From Blepharisma stoltei (lineage: Eukaryota; Ciliophora; Heterotrichea; Heterotrichida; Blepharismidae): 64,000 nucleotides of DNA. Where the stretch lies: the NCBI GenBank assembly GCA_914767885.1, contig CAJZBQ010000015.1, forward strand, positions 186,001 to 250,000, written 5' to 3'. The position numbers were made by a program, and so were the translations under genes. How positions within the stretch are numbered: position 1 is the first letter of the stretch; every line of letters starts with the position of its first letter. Positions 8,636 to 20,600 of this stretch are shown here, in pieces. A model generated the notes under the pieces. The model did not search any database. It saw nothing but the letters and a program-made list of their open reading frames with translations, and was not told the origin of the DNA.

Positions 8636-11600
8636 ATGAAATCATCGCCTCCAACCCGTTCTCATTCAAAAGACCGAACGCCTTCTGATCCAAAGCGATT
8701 TCTCCATTACAGTCGTCTAAACCCACACGTCTCATCCTCTCCTGAACGAAAAGAGCCAGCATCAGCTAATGTGAAATCCCAGATCCAAAATGTTGTTAAA
8801 AAAGTTATATGTAACTCTTACGCAGCACTAGCAACTCTTAGTGAACAAAATAATCCTAGTCTGGTTGAGTCTCACGAATGAAATGGGCTCGTCAAAGACT
8901 TGCAAGAAGAAGAAAAAAGACTGACCCAAGAAGCTGTTCAGTCTCCAAAATCGTCAAAACTACCCCCAAAAGAGCATTCTAAAGTGTTTGAAATTGTTAC
9001 TGAAGCACAAGCCAAAACTTTGCATGTCCTGAGAGATTCAAAATATATTAACGAGGCCAATTTAAGGCTAAGAATTCAAGAAATTTTCTCAAAGCTGCTT
9101 AATAATGTCGAAAGCAGGCTAAGCAGCAATAAAATTGATCGTTCGCCTACAAGAGATTTGCTTACTGATGTGCAGCAAGAAAATAAGGAATTAGCTCTTT
9201 AATTTAATTGGAACTAAAAAATCTGTTTTTTTGAGAGTTATTTTAAAAAATATATTTATAAAATAATTTTGTTAAAATAATATTAAATTGATCCTCCCCA
9301 TTATGATTTCACCTTAAAAACGTGATATATTTTTGCAATTTTATAGGTAAAATTTCATTTTTGGATAAATTAACCCCATATTTGGTCCTAATTTAAAGAG
9401 GCAGGAGTAAGGGAAAAATCAAGGCGAATGGAAGATTATGTGAGCAAGCTGAAACTGTCTTTGCAAGAACAAGCCAGAAACAGTGAAGAAGGCTTATCAC
9501 AAAGAGATATCCACAAAGCAAATGAGTTGATAAAATCATTAAGAGAAGACATAAATGAAAAATCACGATATATACAAGACCAGGAATTCAAGCTCAGGTC
9601 TATTAGGACTGAAAGTGATGCTTTAAAACAAAGGATTTTTGATTTAGAAAAAAAAATTTTGTCACCTAATAAATCAAGATTAATCTTATCTTTATTATCT
9701 ATAGCAAGTTTAACGTCTACTACTAGGCTCTCGACCACAGCTACCTCCAACACCGCTCTGGGGCGAATTTCGTGCCATTTTCCTTGGGTCTGCAAAAGAT
9801 TGGCCACCTCGGGCTTTGATCACCAAAAGAGAACACCAGTCTTGAAATTTGGGCTTACAACTCTTCTTTGAGCTCAGGCGCTTATTTGGGTCCGATCTGC
9901 ACACTAAAGGCCCCAGTCTCCACCGCCTTGGGTAAGTGGTGCCCTCCTGGAAAATTCCATTCCCTAAGGTCAGGAGTCCAGTAGGAAAAACTATCCTTAA
10001 GATAGCTGGGATAAATTTACAAGGGAAACCAAGTCTTATAATTAAGAAAAATTTTAGTCGGGCGCCAGAAAATTCGAGTGACGCCATATTTTAATTATAA
10101 ATCAAGATTAATCAGAGAAGAAAGATCTCCTATTTTAGATGAATACAGCAGAAAAGATAAGCTAGCCGAAGTTACCAAAGAAAGGGACGAGCTAAAAGAA
10201 AAAATTGCAAAATTTTCTCAATATCCTGGAATCTATGAAAAACAAATTAAAAAGCTAAAAGAAGATATAGAGGTTTCCTCTATATAGCGCTAAAAGCGCA
10301 GACATTTTCCCAGGAGCTTTCCAAGTTCGTCGGACCAAATCGCTTTTTGGTCCGACCAAGGCATTGATTTGGTGCAACCTACCGATAAATTCCGATCAGA
10401 ATTTATCGGCCTTACAGCGCCAAACATAGGAAACTTCTATAAGCAGGCTGAAAGATTGAAATTCCAAGAATTAATTGAAAAAACGACGTCACCTAGTAAA
10501 TATTCGAAAAAATATTCAGAACAAAGAAGAGGAGAAGGGGATAGAAAAGATAGAGACATTGCTGAGCTAAGCTCGACACTTAAAGAGCTTAATGAGGAAT
10601 ATCTAAAAGTTTGCAATTTATATAGAGAACAGACTGATGAAATTGAAAAAATAAAATCAGAAAATCAAAAAAATGTGAATTTGCTTACTCCCCCCCCCAT
10701 CCTTGATCGAACGACTTGCCATCGTTCGATCAAGGATGGGGGTTAAAAAAAATTTATATATATAAATAAAAAAATATATATATATATTTTTTTTATTTAC
10801 TTTTAAATAAAAGGGTTAAGAGTATTTAATAATTAGTTTTTACAGCAAAAAAATTGAATTAATTTCATAAAATACCAATTTTTAATATTTTGTTTATTAT
10901 GTACACCTTTAAACTGTATAAATTTTAATTTGTTCCTTATTGAATTAAATTTTTTTTTAAAAAATTTTAAAGAATCTCTATTTTATTAGATTATTGAGTT
11001 TTTAAGCTCAAGTTGATGACTAAATCACTTCGGATAGTTGATTTCGTAGCTTTCTGTCGTCTCAAAGCTTCTGAAAACAACTCCATTATGTACATCTTCC
11101 CAAGCTTTTGATAAATAATATATTTTTATATATATAAAAATTTACATGATATGAAAATCGTTCGATCAAGGATGGGGGTTAATTTTCCCAATTTTTAGGA
11201 ATTTTTTACAGTCAATCGTTCGATCAAGGATGGGGGGGGAGTTAAGGAAAGGTATCATAAATAAAATGCATTCGGTCTGGGAAATTAGCTCTGCTAATTT
11301 TCTCTCCCTTGTGGATTTTATTTATGAGATTTGGTTTTACCTTGAGAAATTTCTGCACAGCAACAGCGGTTTAACATTGGAGATAGAATAGAATAGAATT
11401 AATGGTTATCGCCCAACTAAGTGGACCAATTAAAAGATCTTCAAAAAAGTTTCCAGAAATTTGTAAAAATTCCCAAAAATTTTCTAAAAAGTAAAATACC
11501 AAAAGTAAAAAGTAAAAAAGTAAAAAGTAAAAAAGTAAAAAAGTAAAAAGTAAAAAAGTAATAAAAAGTAAAAAAGTAATAAAAAGTAAAAAAGTAATAA

Positions 11601-14600
11601 AAAGTAAAAGGTAAAAAGTAAAAAGTAAAAACTCGAATGCATACCTGCTTGCGCCTCCAATGCAGGCCATTTAGAGTTTTTCCATGTGCACTGACTCCAT
11701 GCCCTACACACTCCAATGCCATCTCCACTTCACCTCCATCTGCACAGATCCAGCGCTGCAAGGAACTGTGCTGATCCAATTCCTCGCTCATACTGTTTCA
11801 TTTTTTTCAAAAGGAACTCAGGACAACAACTTCCTGCTTTGGCGCCAGGCACCATTTTGTCCGGGAAATTATTATTAACATTGGAGATAATCAGAGGAAC
11901 TGCTCCTCAGTGCATCAAGAGACTTGTGCTTTTACCACTTAGCACATCCGAGGAGGATGACTCTTAGGCGAAGCACGTGCTGGAGCTATAGAAATTGCCC
12001 GAGGATGGCGCAAAATAGCGCCATCCTCGGGCAATTTCTATAAGTTTGATCTGAACAGGAGCAATGGCATCGCGCCGGGTGTACAGTGCTGGCGTCTGCA
12101 TTGTTTTGAAAGTCTGCCCATATGGTACACCATTTTAAGTGACAGACTGGCCGTGACGTCACTAGTCAGGCTAAGTCCCTATCTTTGGGAGTGGCACAGA
12201 CACCTTAAAAACTGAATTTAATCTAAATGAAATGCTTGAGGAAAGGTATCAAAATAAATGCAAAGAGGTGGAAGAATTAAATAAGCAGAGAGAAGAAATT
12301 TATGATATAAATCAAATGCAGAAAGGGAGAAATACAGCAATAGCTAAAGACTCTAGAGCGAGAAAATTGCAGACATCAAAACCTATGCAAGAGGAGAGCC
12401 AAAAAGCAGAATATGGTCTTATAATTGAAGAAAAGCAGCAAGAAATTGATAGACTAACAAAACAATTGGCTTGCTTAAAAAGAGAAAGAGAGTTGCAGCA
12501 TAAAGAAAATAGAATGCTTCACCAAACTACTAAGGCTGATAGTGAAAGACTGCTTGAATTGCAAAAAGAAGATGAAGAAATCCGAAATTTATTAGAAAAT
12601 CTTTATAAAGACCTTAAAAGTTTGGAAAATGAAAAAAATGAATTATTAGAGCAGTTGTCACGGAGAAATAGTGAAAATGAATTTACGATTGAAAATGAAA
12701 ATTTATTAAAGGAAATAGAGAATAAACGAAAAGCACTAAGAGAATTTGAAAAAAGAGATTAGATTAAATTTTAGTAGGCTATAAAGGATGATTTTAAGCC
12801 TTGCCCTTCCTTAGCCGGCTGGACTAAGGTTGCTCATAGGTACCGGTGGTCACACATAGCGCCCTTTTCCTGTTGACGTCATTAGTCTCTCGTGGAGACT
12901 CACACGAGCTTGGTTGGGTTATGCCTACACAGTCAAACACTCTCTAAACTCCTGGTAGTGCTCAGAGTATGATTTTATCATATCCAAATCCTACCACGCT
13001 CTGTGGGATAAGGAAAAAAGCCTGCCATAGAGTTCTGCCAAGCAGAACCCTCCCAGACTTCCTAAAAAAGATCGAATCCACTTATCTGGGGGCTGGGATC
13101 AATCCCTTGATCTATACTCATCTTGCCATCTTTTAAAAAAGTTGAAAAAAGAGAAGAAGAATTATTTAATAAATATGCTGAAGAAAAAGAAAAATGCGAA
13201 AATTTAACCCAGGATATTGAAAGCTATAAAGATGAGCTGAAAATTGCTAAAGACGCATGGAAACAAAGAGAAACTAAAATAATTGAATTTAAACAAAAAT
13301 TGAAGTTGAGTTTGGAAGAAAAAGTAGAACTAGAAGCAAAAATAAACGAAATGCAAACTAAAATATAGGCATTTCGCCTATATTGCCCGATATGGGCCGA
13401 AAGTTGAGAGCACTTCCTCTCAAGTTGGTTTGACCAACTTAGGTTGGCCAAACCAACCAGAGAGTTAGGGAGTTTCCCTCTCCTGTTGGTTTGGCCAATC
13501 TCAGTTGGCCAACTTTCGGTCCATATCGGCAATATAGGCGAAATTCCTATAGATGATATAGCCAAACGAGATTTTTCGAAAAAGAGCGAAATTGATAATT
13601 CAGCTGTTCTTGATAATAAAGAAAAGAAAATTGAAGAATTAGGTAAAGAAAATAGCATGCTAAAAGCTGAATTATCAGAATCAAAGAACTCTTATGAAGA
13701 TTTGGAAAAAACATCTACAAAACTGTATTCAGAATTATGATAATAATAAAATGATTACCTACGGAAGTGGTGGTTGCCTATAGGAGAGAAGATGGATTTT
13801 ATAAGGCATAAGGCTTTGCTACGAGGAGGAAATTCTTAGATAGATCATCGCGCAAGGTGGCACATTCTGCGAAGTCTGGTCACAGACAAGGTGAAGTCTA
13901 GTTTAATTGTTCATGGTATCTTATAAAGGGTGAAGGTAACGGTTCGTGATCTCAGTAAATGGCGCTATAATTATACGGTCTGCGAAATAAGATGGCACAT
14001 TTAGTAAGCAATTATTCAGAATTAGCTGCTAAAGATGAATTATCATTAAGTCTTGAAGAAGAAATAAGTATTCTCAAAAATGAAAATTTTAGTCTAAAAG
14101 AAGAACTCTCAAATAAAGAAAATAAGCATAAAGAAAATATTAAAAATCTGGAATTCCAAATAAATTTACTGAAAAAATATGAAAAAATCAATGAAGACAG
14201 CCAAATTAAATCTGGTCATGTTTTTTTGCTATGGACTTTTTGATTGCCTGCCATTACACAGAAACTTTGTTGAAGTTTTTTTATCTGGAATTTTTCGGGT
14301 TTTTTAAAGGAAATTTCTCTCAGAAAATGCCTCGCCGTCAAAAAGTGCAAAGCAAATAGCATGAGCCATTAAATCAGATCAATACTTAAAAGAAAAACAA
14401 GACTTGCTAACAAGTTTTGAAAATGAGACTATAAAATCCAATCAATATATTAATGAACTGATAAAAGATTTAGAGAATCTTTAGTGTTTACTGTACTTCT
14501 GGATTCCCAAAATAGCTTTCTGGCAACTACAAAGAGCGAATCGAATGCAAATATCGTCAAAAATGGAGGCAAAAAGCTTGATTAGGAGTTAAGAATTTAT

Positions 14601-17600
14601 AGATTAATATTTAAGACAAAGATAAAAGATTTAGAAAAATTCAAAAATATCTGTAAAGATAAAGATGAAGAAATTGAATCAAAAAATGCCAAAATCATTC
14701 AGCTTGAAAATACTTTAAAATCTAAAGAAGCTGAAGACTCCATATACAAACAGTCACAATTAGAGCTAACCCAAATAGTAGCCAATTATCAACAGAAAAT
14801 TGACATACTAGTGGAAAAGCTAATGAAAAGGAAAAAAATAAATAAAGAACTGAATGAGATTATTGATAGTCATCAAAAAAATTCTGAAACTTTAGAAGAT
14901 ACAAATAAACGAACATCTGAAGCTTTTCAAAATGAAATAGAGGCTCTAAAAGCAGAAAAAAATAAATTGCAATTATTAATTTTCCCTTCGTAAGCAAAAA
15001 AAATAATTTTATCTTTCATTGTCAATATTAATTTAATTTGTTAAAAATTCAACAGAATTTGCTCAAGATTTCATCATAAAAATTATCATAATTTTTTCAT
15101 AAATACTTTTATATTTGTCTGTTCAAGGAGGGAAGGGTTTTTGATCAAAAAATAATGGTTATGTTTGCTCACGGAAATGGGTAAGTGAAAGGCAAAGCCA
15201 GCAGCTGGATGAGCTAACATCCATTTTAGAGCTTGGAAAAAGGCAGCTTGAAACAGAAAGAATACGAAACAGGAATGCCCAAGAAGAATTAAATCAATTA
15301 AAAAATATAGTTAAAGAAGACAAAGAAAAATACCAAGAAGAATTTAAAAAATTAAAAGAAGGCTCAGATGAGCTCTTAAGCGCATTTGAAATTAAAGAAT
15401 TACGAATAAAAAGCTTAGAGGAAGAGTAATTTTTATTTAGACTTGATATCGCAAGAGAAGATCTTCAAGAAGAAATTAATTCTGAGCAAGAAATCATTGA
15501 AAAATACGAAGAAGTGGAAAAAGAGCTTAAAAAAACGAAAGAAGAATTAAATAAAATTACTGTGGAAAATGAAAACTTGCATAAAACTATTGAGAATTTC
15601 AATGAAAAACCTATAGAATTTTCATTGGAGATAGAGAAATTAAATAAGGAAATAAAAGAAAAATCAGATTTAATTGAGGGAATGAAAGAAAACATAAAAA
15701 AATCAAAGCAGGCTGATACAGATTTACAAGCATTAATTTCACAAAAGACTCAAGAAAATAATCACCTTTTAGAAGAATTCGAAAAATATAAAGAAGAATC
15801 GCTCCTTAAATCACAAGAACAAGCAGAACAATTTGGGAAAATGCTAGAAAATAAGAGTAAAGAAATTGACGAATTATCTTCAGAAAATAGAAAACATTTA
15901 GTTGAAAGAGAAATTCTCCAGAAAAATGCTGCGGATTATAGTAGCCAAATAAATTCTTTGACCAGTCAGATAGAAAACATGGAATTAGCCATTAAAGACC
16001 ATGAAAAAAATAGAGAAAACTCAAATAGGACTATTCAAAATTTGGAAAATGAAATAGCTTTATTATCAGCTGCTATTTACGAAAACCTAAAAAATATCGA
16101 AATTTTAAATGGAAATCTCAATGAAGGGAAAGAAGAGATATATCAAAAAACCGCCTTAATTGAAGGATTAGAAAGTCAAATTGTAGAGCTAAAAAATCAA
16201 ATTTCAGCTAAACAAAATGAGATTTTACTGCAAGAAAACGAAATTAAATCATTAAACGAATTTTTATCAGCTGGATCTGAATCTGATAAAGAAGCACTTT
16301 TGCTTGCAGAAAATCAAAGATTAAGCTCTGAGCTCGAAAACATTGAAATTAAATTTGAAAGTATCCAAGAAGTCTACAATAGTCAAAAATCATATCTGCT
16401 TGATATCCAGCACAAATTTGATACTCTCCAAAATTCTTGCAACAAAGTAACCTCAGAATTAGACTCAAAATCCAATGATCTAGAACTAGAAAAACAAAAA
16501 TCTGAATCCCTTGCAAAAGAAAACCAAGAATTTCTCGAAAATTTCAAAAAGTCTGAATCTCTATTAAAAGAAAAAGAAATCGAAATCCAAAATCTAAAAA
16601 CTGAGCTTGATACCCATACAAAAGAATTTAACGACGGCCGCAATAAACTTTTTGGAATAATTGACAAGCAAAATGAAAAAATTAATTCAATTGAAAATTC
16701 TTTGCAATTAAAACAGGCAGAATTCCAAAAATTAATAAGCGAAAATTCATCACTTTCAAAACAAATTTCTGACCTAAAAGACAGTCTTTCTGAAAAAATC
16801 TCACTCCGCCCCCCCTTTAAATTGGAACTAAAAATTTTTGTTCCAATTTAAAGGGGGGTTAATTTTTTTTTTTGTAAAAAAAAAATATCAATATAAAATT
16901 TTTATAAAAAATATAAAAATTTAAAAAAAAAAATATTTCAAAAACTTATCGAATTAGATCAATAAATTTGTTTAATAAAACGCTATTTACTCTTTATCCT
17001 TTAAAACAAAGCAAGATATAACTAAATTTTCATTATTAGTTAATACGCCACTATTAATTGGTATCAAAATTATTTACACAAAAATTATTATTTTTATTGA
17101 TAAAAAAAAATTTTGGAAAATTTATCGATCAAAGTGCTATTTTTGTTTAAATAAGATGTTATTTATACTCTATTCTTTAAAATAAAGCAAGAAATAAGTA
17201 AATTTTGAAATTTTATAAAGAATTCCTATTGAATTTATATCAAAACTATCCAAATAAAAAATATCATTTTTATCAAAAAAACACAAAGTTTTTTAAATTT
17301 TTAAAAAAAAAAAATTAATTTTTTGTTAAAATTTACCAATTAAGGATAATAAATTTATTTAAATAAGATGCTCTTTATACTTTTTTCTTTAAAAAGAGCA
17401 AGATATAGATAAATTTTTAGTTTTAGTTAAGAAGAAACATTTAACTTATATCAAAACTTTTTACTCCCCCCCCCCCCCCTCCGTGAGCGAACAAAAAAAT
17501 TTTGTTCGCTCACGGAGGGGGGTTAATTTTTTTTTTTTAAAAAAAATTTATATATAAATTTTATAAAAAAATATTTTTTTCGAAAATTTAAAAAAATCCT

Positions 17601-20600
17601 AATTTGCAAAAATTGGGAAGCAAATATTAATTTAATTTGCAAAATTTATGTTTTAAAACGCAATTTGTTTAAAATTAAACAGAATTAGCTCTAGATTTCA
17701 TTATACTAATTATCACTTATATATCAAAATTTTTTTCCATTAAAATTTTTTCTATTAAAACAATTTTTGTTCACTCACGGAGGGTGGGTTTTTGGTCAAA
17801 AAATGGCGATTTTTCTAATGGTTTTGTTCGCTCACGGAGGGGGGGGGGGGGGAGTTAGATAAAAATTATATATAATTTTTTATTATAAAATTTAAATTTT
17901 GTTCCAATTTAAAGGGGGGTTAAATTACCAAAAAAGTGGAAATTTTACCGATATTTTGTTCCAATTTAAAGGGGGGGGAGTCAGAAATAGATTCAAAACA
18001 CAAAATAATTACAAGTTTAGAAGACTCTTTAGCTTGCTTAAAATCTCAAATAAATGATTCTGAAAAAAGCCGCATCTCCAAAGACAATGAAGAGCCAAGT
18101 GAAATTTTATTTGAAGTCTCTTTATCCCGTTCAAAATTCCAGCAAGAGTCAGAATTCACCATTTCAAAAAGTGTAGAAATTCCATTCCAATATACAGAAG
18201 AAGACCCAAAATGTCAAGATAGAAGTGTAAGTGTAGTTTGGCCACAAATAGAAGATCTGGAAAAAGAAATAGACTTAAAAACACAAGAGTAATTTTTATT
18301 TAGATTGATTTCTAAAGAAAACGAGCTAGAAGAGCTAACAGGGGACTATGAAAAATTAGAGCAATGTATGTGTGCATTGGAAAGAGAAAATATCAAACTT
18401 TCTCAGATAAATATAGGAGTTTTCCTTATATGGCCCGATAAGGGCCGTGGGTTTTCCGTGGAATCCATCTGTTGGTCAAACCAACTCAGTGGCCAATTCA
18501 CTTGTTGGTTCAACAAGCAAAGGGATTCCTCAGAGAACCCACGGCCCGTATCGGGCCATATAGAGAAAATTCTTATAATTTATTATCACAGCAGCTTAAA
18601 GAAAAAATCGCAAAAAATGATGCTTTAACATTAAAAATAAATGAATATGAAGACGATAAAAATAAGCTGGAATCCAGAAGCTCAGCGCTTAAAAAATTCG
18701 CTGATGCGTTAGCGAAACAAAAAGCGTCACTTGAAGCTAAAACTGGGTCTTTGGAACAAGAAATTAATATTTTTAGACAAAGAAGCTCTTTGGATTTGGA
18801 CACTAAAAACCAAGTAGAAAGACAATATGAGCACCAAATTAAATCATTGCAAGAAACAGTGAATTTGTTAAATAAAGATATAAAAAAGCTGGAGAAGGAT
18901 TTAGAGGACGCTAATGAGAATCAAAATAATTTAAGGAAGCATATAAGTGAGCTAGAGAATGAAATAGCAGAATTTGAAGACAAAAATGAAGAATTATCTA
19001 AAAAATATGGCTTAGAAATAGCTAACTCCCCCCCCTCCGTGAGTGAACAAAACCATTAGAAAAATCGCTATTTTTTGCCCAAAAAAATCGCCCTCCGTGA
19101 GTGAACAAAAATTGTTTTAATAGAAAAATTGTTTATGGAAAAAAAATTTTGATATATAAATGATAATTAGTATAATGAAATCTAGAGCTAATTCTGTTTA
19201 ATTTTTAACGAACTGCTTTTTTAAAACATAAATTTTATAAATTAAATTAATATTTGCTTTCAAATTTTTGTGAATTAGGATTTTTTTAAATTTCGAAAAA
19301 AAAATATTTTTTATAAAATTTATATATAAATGTTTTAAAAAAAAAAAATTAACCCCCCTCCGTGAGTGAAACAAAATTTTTTTGTTCACTCACGGAGGGG
19401 GGGGAGGAGTAAGGTAAATGAGCTTGAAAATACAGTGACTTCGCTTGAGATACAAAAAAATAAACTGGCTCAGCAGAATTCTATTTTAATTAGCCAGGTT
19501 AAAGAAAAAACTATGAAAATTGACGCTTTAAGTTCACAGATGAAAATATTGGCCAAGGAAAATAAAGCTTTAATAGCAAGATGTGACAGTTTAAAGAAGC
19601 TTTCTAATGCAATTTCCAAGGAAAAAACAATTTTAAATGAAAAAGCTTCAGAATTAGAAGAAAGAATCAGCCTGAGCATGAGATCGTCAGAAGGCCAAAA
19701 CGAGCCAAGCAGAAACTCAATAGAAATTTTCCAAGGCCAAATCAGGGACTCAGAAATGAAACATCGGCAGAGTTTTTCAATGGAAATCCAAACCTTTGGC
19801 ATTGAAGCTATTTCTAATATCCAAGAATCCCTCAGCAATATTTCAGACGCAAACATAAACAGATACAGTGACGCTGAAATTGAACATCTTTTAGCTCAAA
19901 TTTCTCATCTAGAAAGCCGAAATTCCAACCTTGAAAAAGACAAAATCCGTCTTTCATCCACAAATATGGTCATCTCCACACAGCTAAAAGACAAACTTAA
20001 ACAAATCCAAAGCCTAAATTCACAAAATACGTCATTTAGAGATGAAAATGAAAAACTTGGGTCTCGGTCTCATAGCTTAAAAAAATTTGTAGATGCTTTA
20101 ACAAAAGAAAAACAAAGTTTGCAGTCAAAAATTGACTCACTTGAACAAGAAAATATGTCATTAAGCCATAGAGTTTCGTTGGAAAATGAGTCAGAAAAAT
20201 ATTTGGAAGAAATTAATAATCTGAGATATTCGCTGGATTCATTGGCAAATCAAAACCAAAGCTTGGAAAAGCAGCTTGAAGAGTCAAGCATTAAACAAGT
20301 AAACTTAATTAAATTAATTTTTTTAAAAAATTATTTAAATTATTTTTATGTTAAATTTATTATGGAACTGAATAAAACAAAAACATCAACAGACGCCTTC
20401 TTTTGATTGCTCAGAAGTCATGTTTCAGGCTACTGAAAATAATCTTCAAAATAGATCATCAGAAAATATTTATCAGTCAAGAGGATCAGGGACGTTTACA
20501 AGTGATGTATCTAATACATTATCAATCAGCAAAGAAGAGTCTGTTAGTGTTGAAGCTTTATCAGAGCTAAGATACAAAACAGATGAAGAAAGAATTTCTG

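Larger units (their letters stand above)
10688..12220. mobile_element. compound IES (1.53 kb): family B MITE plus further insertions
   Basis: Joining TTA at 10685-10687 to the TA at 12219-12220 gives …VNLLNLNEMLEERYQ… in frame. Inside are a family B MITE (10685-11244), a GC-richer insert with its own duplication (11386-11889), a perfect hairpin (11987-12042) and non-coding GC-richer sequence (12050-12200). Confidence 0.75.

Noticed and set aside
9710-10087. 125-codon minus-strand ORF in the GC-richer insert
   Set aside because: Unrecognisable protein, not matched by the other inserts, and interrupted under any alignment with them; more likely fortuitous in GC-richer DNA.
11371-11791. Overlapping ORFs rich in Phe, Leu and Tyr
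   Set aside because: They translate the (TAAAAAG)n microsatellite.
12759-13154. tRNA-derived SINE head (box A TGGCAAGATGAG and box B GTGGATTCGATC on the minus strand)
   Set aside because: Box-like words at plausible spacing, but I could not draw a cloverleaf and the other inserts lack them.
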